DNA of 64,000 nt from Theristus sp. LFF4_11. Lineage: Eukaryota; Nematoda; Chromadorea; Monhysterida; Xyalidae. Shown here piece after piece: positions 23,113 to 35,541 of the stretch. A program made the position numbers and the translations under genes. The stretch's first letter is position 1. Each line of letters starts with the position of its first letter. Below the pieces are notes generated by a model. The model was not told the origin of the DNA. It saw only the letters and a list, made by a program, of their open reading frames with translations, and did no database searches. The DNA is taken from NCBI GenBank assembly GCA_030248135.1, contig JASANC010004165.1:1-64000 (forward strand), in the 5' to 3' direction.

Positions 23113-23917
23113 TCTGTGCGAAGATGACTTTCATATTTTTATTGATTTTCAAAAGGAACGCAAAAACAGAATACGTGGGTAGTAGGACAAATGTGATATG
23201 AAATATGCATTATGCACTGCGCAACTGCGCTGTGGTGAAAATATCTAAAAATTTCTGTTGTGACGCACACACTGCGGGCGAGTGCATTTTTGTCGGAAAG
23301 AAATGTTTCACCCACATTTGTGCGGAGGCAGCGGGCAGAACGGAGTAAAAGAGGAGAAAAACTGGCCAACCGGCCAACCGAAAAACTGGCGGGGTTGCCA
23401 CAGACTGGAGAATCTTGAAGTTTGAATGTTGAGGTCTTCATGCTGCTGATCTTGTTTCCATTTCGGTTCTGTTCTCTTACGGTTGTGGATTTGTTCCGTT
23501 AATTGACAGATATGTTTGCCCAGATCCGATCAGTTTTTGCGTTCTGCTGTTCTTCCATTGTTAGTTCGTTCGTATCTTGTCCAATGTCAGTCTTTTATCT
23601 TCTGTGCCCGTCGTCATAGCGTATTATTAGGAAATTTTGTGACTGCTTTTGGTCGTTACCGCTTTCGAGCGCGTTGAGTTGAAAGAAATTGAGAATTGAG
23701 AATTGAGACCCTTCAGAATCAAGTTAGACAAAATCCAAATTCCAAACGACGGCGTTTACTAGAGTTTCATGTTTTATTTCAGCTGCAAAACTACGCGCAA
23801 AGAGACCGAAAAAGCGGAAACGATACTGTCACTGAACTGATAGATAAGTTTCCATGTGTTTCTTCAACCGCAACAAACAATAATAATCGATTGATTGTGC
23901 GGTAAAACTGGGCAAAA

Positions 23918-24030
23918 ATGTCGAATCCCTCTCCGGGCGATCAGAAACCGCCGATCAGCGGAGCGTCGACGTCGACGGCGAATCCGCAGCAGAAGAACAT
24001 GGCACGAGTGCAAAGCACACCAGCAAGTGC
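23918..24030 (+). CDS. Candidate first coding exon, gene not identified
   Basis: An ATG in an AAAA context opens a 113-nt frame (MSNPSPGDQKPPISG, ASTSTANPQQKNMARVQSTP) that ends in phase 2 at a good donor (GC|GTAAGG). Codon choice (GCG, TCG, ACG, CCG, CAG) matches the proven exons in this window and differs from the AT-rich surroundings, which is why I list it. A Pro/Ser/Thr-rich start like this is compatible with a disordered N-terminus. I could not find a phase-matched second exon. The next plus-strand gene, at 31115, has its own ATG, and in-frame stops block a simple join. It could be a first exon of that gene's alternative transcript, of an unrelated gene, or a chance frame. Confidence 0.35.
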
Positions 24031-24111
24031 GTAAGGCGGTTTCGAAAACTCGTCCCCTTTGTCACCGATTTTTTGTCGGAAGTTGAGCTTGAAGAGTACG
24101 AAACGTTTGTC

Positions 24112-24211
24112 GCGTCTGTAGCTCAGGTGCAGGACCTTCTGTCTGCCGTTCTATAGATGGAAAGTTTGAACCCCGCGTCCCCGCTGTGGGCAAGACACAT
24201 AGTCTAGAAAC
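24112..24211 (+). repeat. tRNA-derived SINE-like fragment
   Basis: TGTAGCTCAGGTGCAGGACC resembles a polymerase III A box, and AAGTTTGAACCCC, about 47 bases on, resembles a B box. A cloverleaf does not form properly, so I do not call a tRNA. The following text (CGCTGTGGGCAAGACACATA) recurs at about 61010 behind a better B box (GGTTCGAACCT). The fragment ends at the TTAA flank of the foldback element. Confidence 0.5.
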
Positions 24212-24215
24212 TTAA

Positions 24216-26958
24216 GATAGGCTTTTTGAGTCGACCGACCCGGCCTCCACACCTCGAGGCACAATTTCAAAAAAAATTTCAAATTCAGTCAAATTTAAGA
24301 CCAATCGAACCGCCTTAATGCCCTGAGTTCGAAAATCATATTTTTATCCCAATCCAAGCCTTTTTTATGCTTCAAAATTAGGAAAAACCTAATTTTCGAC
24401 CCTTTTGTAGTAAAACTGTTCTAGCTCGCTTCTGCTTGAATCTATTAACAAAAATCAAACACCAATCGATTCCCCTTGTATTCGCGCACATTTTCGCTAT
24501 TATACTGCAGGTTGAAAACGTTTTTTCATGCTCTGTATTTATAAAAAACTGCAGAGGTTGGTGTTTTTTCACGTTTTTCGGTACTTTAGAAACGTTTGTG
24601 GGGTATAGTTTCTAGGTAATTCTGAAAGATCTGCGAAAAATGTATATACATGTCAAATTTCAACTTCATAAAGCGTCGCCGGGACTCACACGATACAAAA
24701 CAAAATGGCTTGTCGCATGCGTTTTTGGTCAATATGCCGCATGCAGGGTGTTTCCTCCCACCCCCCAATTTTTTTGGGGCCACCTCAGGTGCTGCAACCG
24801 TGACTAAAAATGGGTTTTCGGGTACGCTGAGTTAAAAAATCTTACCTAGAATTTTGCCCGACGTTTCTACTGTGCCCTAAACGCGTATGCCATGGGGATC
24901 AGAAGGGAAATTTCCTTAAAAATTAAATTTAAATAAAAAGCGCGTCACAAGGCAGCTGAAATCCTGTTACAAATACAAATCGAGGTCGCTGAGTCCGCAT
25001 ATAATGCTTATTTTGCTATACGGATTACTCCGCACCCTAAAAACGGCTTCTATGGGGACGAAAAGGGAAAAAAATTTAAAAAATCGGAAACTAGTCCAAA
25101 AAAAAATTGAAACTGTGCCGTAAATACAAACCGAAGTCGCTGAGTTCGAATAAAATGTTTATTTTGCCATATGAATTATTTCGCACCCTAAAAACGGCCT
25201 CTATTGAGACGAAAAGGAAAATATTTAAAAATAATCGAAACTAGTTAAAAAAGCTGAAAACTATGTCACAAACACAAGCCGAGATCGCTGAGTTCGAATA
25301 TGATGTTTTTATTTTGCCTTACGGTTTACTACGCACCCTAAAAACAGCTTCTATAGGGACGAAAAGGGAGAAATCTGATGAAAATCGGAAACTAGTCAAA
25401 AGAATCCGTATAGCAAAATATACATCATCTTCGGACTCAGCGACATCGATTCAGATTTTTTGGCTAGTTTCCGGAATTTTTTAATTTTCTCCCTTTTCAT
25501 CCCTGTAAAAACTATTTTTAGAGTGCGGAGCAATCCGCATGGCAAAATGAACAGCATATCAATCAATCAATCAATATTCGGACTGCGCGACCTTGATTTC
25601 TATTTATGGCACAGTTTTCAGATTTTTTTGACTAGTTTCCGATTTTTTTCCGGATGTCCCTTTTTTCGTCCCTATAGAGACCGTTTTTAGGGTGCGGGGT
25701 AATCCGTATGGCCAAATAAGCATTATATTCGGACTAAGCGACCTTGATTTCTATTTATGGCACAGTTTTCAGATTTTTTGACGAGTTTCCGATTTTCTCC
25801 GGATTTCTCCCTTTTCGTCCATAAAAACTGTTTTTAGGGTGTGTAGTAATCCATATAGCAAAATAAACATTATATTCGGACTCAGTGCCCTTGATTTGTA
25901 TTTACGGCATAGTTTCCAAATTTTTTATACTAGTTTTCGATTTTTTTAATTTTTTTCCCTTCTGTCCCCATAGAACCTGCTTTTAGGGTGCGGAGTAATC
26001 CGTATAGCAAAATAAACATCATATTCGGACTCAGCAACCTCGATTTGTCTTTCAGTACAGTTTTCATTTATTTTTTGATTAGTTTCCGATTTTTTCAAAT
26101 TTTTTCCCTTTTCGTCCTCATAGAAGCCGTTTTTAGGGTGCGGAGTAATCCGTATAGCAAAATAAGCATTATATGCGGACTCAGCGACCTCGATTTGTAT
26201 TTGTAACAGGATTTCAGCTGCCTTGTGACGCGCTTTTTATTTAAATTTAATTTTTAAGGAAATTTCCCTCCTGATCCCCATGGCATACGCGTTTAGGGCA
26301 CAGTAGAAACGTCGGGCAAAATTCTAAGTAAGATTTTTGAACTCAGCGTACTCGAAAACCCATCTTTAGTCACGGTTGCAGCACCTGAGGTGGCCCCAAA
26401 AAAATTGGGGGGTGGGAGGAAACACCCTGCATGCGGCATATTGACCAAAAACGCATGCGACAAGCCATTTTGTTTTGTATCGTGTGAGTCCCGGCGACGC
26501 TTTATGAAGTTGAAATTTGACATGTATATACATTTTTCGCAGATCTTTCAGAATTACCTAGAAACTATACCCCACAAACGTTTCTAAAGTACCGAAAAAC
26601 GTGAAAAAACACCAACCTCTGCAGTTTTTTATAAATACAGAGCATGAAAAAACGTTTTCAACCTGCAGTATAACAGCGAAAAATGTGCGCGAATACAAGG
26701 GGAATCGATTGGTGTTTGATTTTTGTTAATAGATTCAAGCAGAAGCGAGCTAGAACAGTTTTACTACAAAAGGGTCGAAAATTAGGTTTTTCCTAATTTT
26801 GAAGCATAAAAAAGGCTTGGATTAGGATAAAAATATGATTTTCGAACTCAGGGCATCAAGGCGGTTCGATTGGTCTTAAATTTGACTGAATTTGAAAACT
26901 TTTTTGAAATTGTGCCTAGAGGTGTGGAGGCCGGGTCGGTCGACTCAAAAAGCCTATC
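24216..26958. mobile_element. Foldback element with ~740-bp inverted arms, flanked by TTAA
   Basis: TTAA lies at 24212-24215 and 26959-26962. The arms start GATAGGCTTTTTGAGTCGAC and end with its mirror. They match over about 740 bp (24216-24960 vs 26215-26958), with small differences. Between the arms lie units of about 150 bp containing TGAGTCCGCATATAATG and CGCACCCTAAAAACGGC: three copies in one direction (24970-25400), then about five in the other (25430-26215). The open frames inside the two arms (starting MAPKKLGGGRK) are the same sequence read in opposite directions and are not taken as genes. TTAA targets are typical of piggyBac-type elements, but no transposase is present. Confidence 0.85.
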
Positions 26959-26962
26959 TTAA

Positions 26963-29900
26963 AATGTAGGTTTTGCATGTACTGTATGTATTGTCAATTT
27001 TTAGGCTCTGCAACTGACTGCGTTTTCAGTCGAAGAAAAGAAATTAGTTTCATTGGCCATGTGGCAATTCAAAACAACCTTAATGACTCGGATCAATTTA
27101 ATCACCTTAATGACTCGGCGCTTTTCAAAGGACTCGGATCAATTTTTTAAATTCTCGCGCCAGGCATGAAACTCTTTATCTATCCATCCACATATGCGCA
27201 CATTGAGTCTCAGGACCAAAATAAAAGATCATACATGTGAGTAGTGTAGATTCAAATCAAGATTTCCAAATCACACATTTTTTAAAAAGCTAAATCACAT
27301 AAAAAGCTCCCTAACGTGTGAAATTTGGGAGTCACTGCAGGAGAGCAAATTTTAAAATTCAGGTTCAGTTATGAACCAGGTACAATGCCTGTATATTCTC
27401 ATCCATATTCACAAATCTAATTGTGGTATTGTGAGGCACAAACTTCAACAGGCCAGAGCCAGTTTTAACACGGTTAAAAAGATGAGGGCAGATACACACA
27501 CACAGCGGCGATGAGTCCTAGCAACGGGCGGCGGATGTAGTGTGTGTGTGTGACAATCACAAATATACAAAGGTGCAACTACTGTGAGACAGTGACAATA
27601 ATACATTGAACGAAAACCGTGTGATCCCATGTAGACGACGTACAATGTACATGTGCATCGACTAAAGCATAATACTGTTTTTATGTTTAAAAACAACATG
27701 AAAGAGATACAGACGAGTGGTGGGTAAACATCAACTTGACATCATACCGATAACCTGCACCCAAGAATGTGCCGAATGCTGGCACCTGTTCTGACAAAAA
27801 CTTTGTGCAAAGCTAAAAGAACAAAAAGCTACATCATCAGAAGAAGCTTCGCCTCATCTGGTGTTCAAAGCCCTGCTTAATTAACAGTTGCAATGCAAGC
27901 TGGTTCCGGTACGGGTTAAAGTGATGAATAACCGTCTTTCGTAGATACGTATATCTTAGTTAAGGCAGTGGAGGGGCACAAAAACAAATCGTCATGATAT
28001 GCTTTGTGCATATATATTTTTTAGTTTGATAACATGTATGTATATTCACATAATGCGCAATGCCAATATATTTTTATGTTTGAGAGGACGGTTTAAACTT
28101 TTTAAACGCGTGAAATGACCGTGAGACAACCAGAACTTAAAACGATTCATTATGGCGACGATGCCAAAACAACTTTTCGTAAAAAACGGGTGATTCTATC
28201 GAAGCAACTTAGTGCAAAATGCAAACGTTTTAGCTGTTTCAAACTCGACATGGTCTTCAATGTTCATGAAAGTGACTGTGCTGTTTTGAAAAGAATAGAA
28301 CATGCGGCCATTTCGAATTCTGCCTCATTGACGAACGGCGCCGAGCCGAGCAAGAGAATTACAAGTTTTAGCAAATTTCTGCATGTTTTAACGAATAAAT
28401 GAGAAAGATATATGCTTAACGACCATAACATTTCGCGTGGTTCGGTAGATCATGCAATGATGGTCTGCATTTTAACGGCCAACGCATGTGAAACTGGGTT
28501 TCGAGGTATTGCAAAAACTGCATGGGCGAATAAAAATTTGAAAATTTAATGAATTACATGTGCTTTGTTTTTGCCTCTCTGGTATAGGATGGGATAAAAT
28601 ACGTGTATATTATCGATACACACTGTACTGTACGTACATACGCCTGGAGGTACACTTTACCATTATTTAATTACCTTACCTGTTGTTCAAAATGCGTTAC
28701 AGATTAGTGATAACAGTTGCATCAATGAGTTGCTTCAATGCGCTAAGCCGTTCGAAAAAGTGACATCAATTTTCGCAAAGTTCTTTGAACATTTTTCGGA
28801 ACAGAAAGAACTCTGGTTTTAATGTTATCAAAGTTTCATATATTTTCTAAGAAACAACACAAAATCGTTCTTCAGAGTTAAGAGACTCGAACCACAAAAA
28901 CTCACTTGCCGGGCAAAAACTCACTTGCCGGGATATTTCGGAGAAGACTTAGGCCGTTGGAACAAGCTGTAAAGTGGTAGCCCACTACTGTGTCGCCTTC
29001 ATTAACACATGGTAGTCCGAAATCGATACGCATCTACACTTATGAGTGTTTGTTGCACTGAACGTGTGTACCTTTGGACAATCATGACATGGAAATAGAG
29101 CCAGAAAAGTTATAAAATGGTGCAGCATGCTTAATTTTGATTGTGTAACATCGCATGTAACACACCAAGTGATCATTCGTTTAACTTAAGCACACACACA
29201 CACACGCACTCAAAAAAATGTTTAGTTTGCGGAAAAAAAACTTCTGGTAATCATTGGAAGAGCTGTTTTCTATATCATGCCGGCTAAAAAGATGCAGTAT
29301 GCAATACATTACTTGGTGCAATCGCACGTAAAGTTGAAATCTGAGCGCATCTGAGCACCAGACGTACCGCAGAAGCTCATGGAAAGTGGAAGCGTTTGCC
29401 CCAATAATCGGGGTGGTAGGTTTCTCACAAAAATCCGCGTTCAGCAAAAAAAATGTTGCGACGACGACGCCTTAAGCGATGTTGGTTGGTATTGGCTGGA
29501 AAACGCATCCAGAAGCTTCTGTGGTGAGTCTAGTGCCTCAGAAACGCTCAGATTTCAATTTTACACACTGTTGCACCAAAGCACGTGTGCGTGGGTTCAA
29601 AAGTGAACACTTTCTCTCTCGGGTGTATGTGTAAATCAACAGAGTATAGTTCATCCACATGTGTCAGCTGGACGAATTTAATGCGCTACAGTTGGTACAT
29701 GTGATGTATGTCTGTTGCACTTTCGCAATATGACCACAGTCATTCACAGGTTGTTCAGGTATGTACATTGTATAGGGCTAAAATGGATTGGCGTGATTTA
29801 ATTATAGGTAAGAGTATGATGCATTCGACGATAGTGTTATGCATGTCGACTGTGACGTACAGGATTAAAACTTGAGTTAGCTACTTGTTGCTAAGCATCC

Positions 29901-31114
29901 TACCGTTGAACACGGTCTAACTGACAAAGCGCGAAAAGCGGATACAAAAGGACACACAGCTGGACAAAAAATGCCATATCAGGTTTTTGTGCGCTCTATA
30001 TGCAGAATCGGCTTGTCATTTTTACATCAGCATCAGGGAAGCTGTCATAGCTGTCATCAAAGTAGTGCTTGTGCCACACACATGTGACTGCGAGTAAACG
30101 TTTTTTTATTGTGACGTTTTTTCAAATACAGTCAACCGTTACTGAGCTGGCAAAATGATTCATTGGGCGGCGATTCAAAATACATAGGTACATTGTACAT
30201 GGTCCGCGTACGTCTGAAATATACACGTATTTGCAAAAAAATACGTAATTGACTTTTGCCTAAACTAATGTTTGGTAAAATAATGCTCAGCAGTTTTTTT
30301 CAAAAAAGCCTACTCAATTAGCGGCCATACCGGATGCTAAACTTTTTGCAGCTCCAATAAATAATCCCCAAGTGTCCGAAAAACCAAAAAAATGAATAAA
30401 AAAGAGCACGCTTGAATGCGCGCACGGCTGTATTGATGTTGGCAGTTGTGTTCGCATGTTCCTGAGTTGTTTTAGCGGTCATGTTCGGTGTGATGTTTAG
30501 TGAAGCACGTTTTCACTTGAAACAGACGTGAGCGCGTGTGCGGACGGAGAAAAAAGGCAACTTTTTCCATTTCTTTTTGTTTCAACTCTGAAGCTTTTTG
30601 GGTAACGTGTTCCGGCGTAGCTTAAAAACCACAGGTCAATAAAATGCCGAAACAAACAGGCGATGTCTAATCTTTAAGATCGGTTCGCAAACCCGTTTGC
30701 TTATCGTATCTGCTAATCTTTCGTTTTGTTTACACCGTTTGTCAGGATGTTCCAATGAAACTGTTGAAAAAATGCGATTTTAGGCATTGAATATTGCGTT
30801 TCAGCACATACAAATGTGCGTATTTGACCATGATTTCGTCTTTCCACACCAAACCTGGAGCAGCGTTTCATTACAGACAAACAAAAACGTGTGCATGCAA
30901 ACAAAGTGAAAAAACTGCAATTCTTTTTAAAAACCGGTTTTTGTGAACTTTTGGGCGTAGCACTTTTATAGCATCTTTAACATTGACGGGCTGAGGCACT
31001 GTTTTGACGTTGCAAAAGAAAATAAACGTTCAGTAGGTTTACGTACAGTTTACTCAAAGTTCGGTGTCAAAAGTGCACGTTTGGTTACAGTCATTAAAAA
31101 CCAAGATTTTAAAA
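26963..31114. other. Intergenic stretch upstream of the physin gene, no gene seen
   Basis: Contains (GT)n/(AC)n tracts near 27470-27550 and 29190-29205, a terminal fragment of MITE family W near 27180-27230, and a direct repeat of ACTCACTTGCCGGG at about 28905-28940. A 95-codon frame at 28115-28402 has no family features that I recognise. Physin regulatory sequence is probably here, but no element can be named. Confidence 0.45.
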
Positions 31115-32691
31115 ATGGCATTCTCGATGGATAACATGAACACGGGTCTGCTGAAAAACCGATTTGTGTTCATTCGTTTCGTAGTCGCTGTGAGTTTTTT
31201 TTTGAAGTAACTTTGAAACTCGATTCAGACGCTTTGTGCAGCAATTTTTTTGGTATCTATTCGAATTTGGTAACAATTCGAATCGCTCGTACAATGTACA
31301 TTGTATTTACAAAAGCTGCAACACTTCCAGGGAATAGCCGGTGGAATTCTGTTCCTCTTGATCACAACCGAGAAATGCGCCGACATCCAGGTGAACTGCG
31401 TCAAGCATCGCCGAATCGGCATGGCACAAACAGTCTGCATGAAGTTTCCTTACGCGTAGGTTATTGGGCAATTTATTTTGAAACGTGAAAAAAACCCACT
31501 GAAAAAGCTTCCAATCACTCAACTCGTTTGGATGCCGCGCCGGACGGACACACGTCGCGGTCACAATGTTTGTGTGGCGAATGTAGAGCGTGGATTAACG
31601 GAAACACTTTGCGGGTGGCTGCTGATCTTGAATGCTCTTTTTCAGACTGAGCGATCAAACGCTGGACGATCCATGTCGCAAGGACGAAGGCATCAACGTG
31701 TTTCATCTGAACTTCAACCTGCAGATGTTGTTTCTGGCCGGTGTCTGCTGCGCGACAATCGTCATCTCCGCACTTGCAGTGCTCTTCTACCTGAACTACT
31801 GGGAGTCGTATCATCGCGAACAAAAGTACTCCTATTGGGTTAGTAGTACTGTGAGATTTTGTCTCCGTTGGTCGTTCCAGTCAGTTTTTATTCTGCAGTG
31901 CACGGCATAATAAAAAAATGTAAGACACCATGAATAGGCAAGCCAAAAAAACAGCAGAACGGTCACGATCGGGTCGGTGATCGATTTGCATTGTCCCCAT
32001 CTTGTTAAGATCGGATATCACAATAAATAGTTTTCATGAACAACAGTTTGCAAACGCAGAAACGTGTGCCTTCCAGGACTTCCTGAGCGTCTGCCTGTTA
32101 GCGGCCTCCTGGCTGGCGGCCACGGCCGCGTTCGCGTCAGCGTTGGAGAGCCTGAAGCAGTACGCGTCCGAGGCGCAGTTGGCCACGCAGCTGTTGCAGC
32201 TGGACGCCTGTGCCGACGAGAAGATCGGCACGTGCAATGTCACCCGTGGGGAGTGGGGCGAATTCGGCACGCTGAACATCGTTGGGGTACGTGCAAGTGG
32301 CCACACCGGCAACAATGGGGTCTAATGAAGCCGCATTCATGAAGCAGTATTTAGTGACGCATAGCTGTGCGGTCACTAAATACTGCTTCATGAATGCTCC
32401 TCAACTGATGAAACACTCTCTTATATATATCGACAATAAAGCCAAGCACGTGAATGCACTTTGAAATTTCGCGGGGCTCTGTTTAAGTTTGCCAAAAAAA
32501 CACTTTAGCTTCTATGCTTCGCCGCGTTGGGCGTTTGCGCGTTGACGGTGCTTTGGGTGCTACGAAAAGCGGACGACATCAAATCGCAGTGTCGAAACGG
32601 TCTGTTTGACTCGATCCAAGCGACCGGAGACGAAATAGAACCGATCCAAGGGCATCCGAAGGCGAACGGAGACTACACGAGATATCAGTGA
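31115..32691 (+). CDS. Synaptophysin-family (physin/SYPL) tetraspan vesicle protein, 5 exons
   Basis: Physins are four-pass MARVEL-domain proteins of small transport and synaptic vesicles. Exons: 31115-31189, 31331-31455, 31646-31838, 32077-32286, 32509-32691. All phases agree, giving 261 residues. Transmembrane segments fall at about residues 16-38 (RFVFIRFVVA then GIAGGILFLL), 82-110, 132-155 (DFLSVCLLAASWLAATAAF, the family's DF...W motif) and 199-223 (LNIVGLLCFAALGV). The luminal loops carry conserved-type cysteines (loop 1: C in EKCADIQVNC; loop 2: LDACADE...GTCNVT with an N-glycosylation site). The cytosolic tail is short (ADDIKSQCRNGLF...YTRYQ) and lacks the long Tyr/Gly repeat of vertebrate synaptophysin. 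An AATAAA at 32932 is a likely poly(A) signal. The ATG at 31115 is chosen because upstream frames hit stops. Family is firm; synaptophysin versus synaptophysin-like is not resolved. Confidence 0.88.
32333..32397. repeat. 65-bp perfect hairpin (26-bp arms) in a physin intron
   Basis: GCATTCATGAAGCAGTATTT begins an arm of 26 bp that is mirrored exactly at 32372-32397, around a 13-base loop that is itself nearly palindromic (GCATAGCTGTGC). A diverged relative is at about 36500-36580 in the NCS-1 gene. Confidence 0.85.
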
Positions 32692-32701
32692 ACGGAGACG
32701 G

Positions 32702-35541
32702 AATCAGTCTCACACATTTGCGACATTCAAAGTTTGACTGCACATATAAGAATTGACGGTTTCTCTTTCGACATTTTGGGTGGTGTACCTTATCTTTTTT
32801 AATTCAAAAAACAAAGAAGTAACGGGTGGTGCCAGCTTTTACTTTTACTTGATAACCTGAGATGGAGAACCAGGAAATCGAACGTTTTGAAGAGCAAGGA
32901 AAATACCTCGGAAGCAAAGCAATGCTGTCACAATAAAAATGAGCATTTTTTGTTTTGCTTTTTTCAGTGGAAAATAGCCGAACTGTTTCGCGCCCAAAAT
33001 GTCTCCAGAAATAAAATGACATGATATAAAATGGTAAAAAAGAATAAAATCAGTTGACATCTTCCCTTCAACAAAAATCTCACGTCACATCAGTTCACGG
33101 TTTATTTCGATGATTAGCAGTATTAGCCGTGAACATTTCCCCGTCTGTAACCAACTGTCGAAAAAAGATAATAACCGCATAACGTTTCTGAAGCATTTTT
33201 TGCTTATCCAAACATTAGATTTCCTGTTTTTCTGTCGTTCTTACCAGACGAAACAAACTTAGAAAGCGCCGTTGTGATATCCCGTGTGGGAACTTTTTTT
33301 TGTAATTTATCCTTTAAGGCCTGGGTATGGAATTGTTAGAATTGGAAAGACATGTTTTTTGGTATTATTTTTGAATTTTGAAATCGTGCCCCGCTATTTC
33401 CACAGGCTTCCACTAATGCCAAAGTTTTATCTTCTTTTTGTTGCGTTACTTCCAGTATTTACCAACGTGCGATTCTCAATTATGCACCATATGGGGCCCA
33501 CCGGCGGAGTCCACAGAGAAGCAATCAGTAATTCTGCATTTTTGCGATTGTTAAACTAACATATACCAGAAATTCCTGGTTAAGACGTCCATGGCTACGC
33601 TGGAGTGAAAAGATTTATTTTCGAACCGGAAATGTTCCTGTTTTGCACAATATCCCGATATTTACAATTTCTAGAGACCGTTGTTTTTTCTGTTTTCCTG
33701 AGAAAAAACGTCTCCGAAAAGTGTTTGGTTTTGTTGTTGAAATGCTAATAATCGCAGCTCGCACAAGCACGTGCACACATGCGAAAAATGAATAAGCATA
33801 AATTTACCGCACCACCCGGCTCCCGCCAAGCGCGGTCGAAAAATTTGTTTTGCACTTTTGCTTGGGCCAATTCTTGTCTTGAATCATTTTGCAGCCCGAA
33901 ATGTTGATTTCATTATTGGTTTCTCGTTCAGTTTGATGTTGTCCAACTTTGTCTTGTTTTGTTTATTCGCTGTTTTAAATTTCAAACACGAAGTTTGTTA
34001 AATGTGACGCGGAAAACATTGTGCGCAATTGAATACTTGTGGCTCGTTGCTTCCGCATCCCTTTTTCGAATATTGTCTCGACCGCAACTTAATGAACTGC
34101 TTTTTTTGCCATCCTTTCCGATCTCGTTCTTTTTGTTTTGGTTTCGAATATTTGGATCGTAATTTAATTTCCGGTTTTTTCAGCTTTGTTGTTTGTTTCT
34201 TTTCTATTTTAATTTTAATCTCGACCACAATGTTTCGACGTTTCTTTTATGCTTGTATCCTGATTAGTTTTTGATGCTCTATCATGTATGTAGCTTTTAT
34301 TTGTTAAAAATACACATCTGAATAAATATTCACAAAGTATGAGCGTACATTAATTTTTATGTACATGTATTTTTAACATGTTCAATTTTTTAGCCAGCTG
34401 TCAGTATCGGACTGTTGTTGCACACAAATCTCAAACAATGCACATATTTTTTTGTCAAAGACGTGTGCTCCACCTGTTAGCAAAAAAGGGTAACGCTCCG
34501 CCCAAGTGAAACTGGCAAGAAGACGACCATGCAGATGCAGCCACAATAAAAAAGTTCGGTTAACCGCTACCGGCATTGCATGTACATATTTGACGCCGAC
34601 GAAGAATATTTTGTTCCAATACTCAATACACGTATTCAAGACTAAATATTTAGCTGGAAGGAGCCCACTGAGGGAGCAAGCAACTGTGCGTTGCCGACTG
34701 AACCTATTGTACCTCTATCCATGTAAGTACATGTATGATTATTATATTGAAACGCGAATATGGCGAAGGAAAATGCCCACAAGAAAATAAGGCGGTATGT
34801 GAAAGTACACTATAACAGCCGATATATTGCCACCACGGCGACAATAAATATTGCGTGAGACGATCATTATTGAAAAAAATATATTCAACAAAATTACTTT
34901 TGTCATATTGTTGTGTACGCAGCACGGTGTGTTTTTAGGGCACAGTTTTGATTGCCGTATATTGCTGAATACACATCTTACTGTACAATAGTGCACCATC
35001 ATGCAGCAGATTTCAAGGCAATATAAGCTGGAATTTACGGAAATGCAGAGATTGCGAACGCGCGCTCTCCTGTATGATTTTGCGGCTGAACGCAGTGGCT
35101 AGCTGAATGAAAGCACCGTCGGTTGGCAGCTGGCTGCATTCTCCCACAAGCTCGACTGTATCATTTTGTCATTTTGCTCACATTGTTCGAAACCTGCAGT
35201 GATCGCGAGTCAGCATCTGACAAACAAGATACCGTGTACTGGCCGATAGCCATAACGAACCGGCACCATCTGCGAAAACCCTGTAATTTGCAGTCTTCTA
35301 CGTTGTTAGACAAGAACTGCTGGTGTGCTAATTCAAGTCTCTCTGCGCATGTCCTTTTGAATTCATCCTTAATTACATGCCTTAATAATTTGTTCAGCAA
35401 TTCAAATCAAGCCGGAAAACTTTGTTTCTCGACTTCGACTTTTTGCTGATACTGCGAACAGTAACTGGATGTATGCAATCTACTGTTAGACACATCGCTT
35501 AGTCATGTCAAAAATAGTGATCGAAACAATCAAAGGAAAGC
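32702..35541. other. Spacer between physin and NCS-1 genes, no gene seen
   Basis: The first 230 bases are probably physin 3' UTR (AATAAA at 32932-32937). The rest is AT-rich with short chance frames. No repeat with clear ends was found. The NCS-1 promoter should lie in the last few hundred bases. Confidence 0.45.

Noticed and set aside
24115..24185. tRNA gene
   Set aside because: A-box- and B-box-like words are present, but the acceptor and T stems do not pair. It is better read as a tRNA-derived SINE.
24970..26215. Regular ~150-bp units considered as a CRISPR array
   Set aside because: Units are long, diverged, without constant short repeats and unique spacers, reverse direction midway, and the genome is eukaryotic.
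24586..26587. Identical 65-residue frames starting MAPKKLGGGRK on opposite strands
   Set aside because: They are the same arm of the foldback element read in both directions. Length and codon use do not suggest a protein.
28115..28402. 95-codon plus-strand frame
   Set aside because: No recognised family, no splice partner, AT-rich codon use unlike the proven exons.
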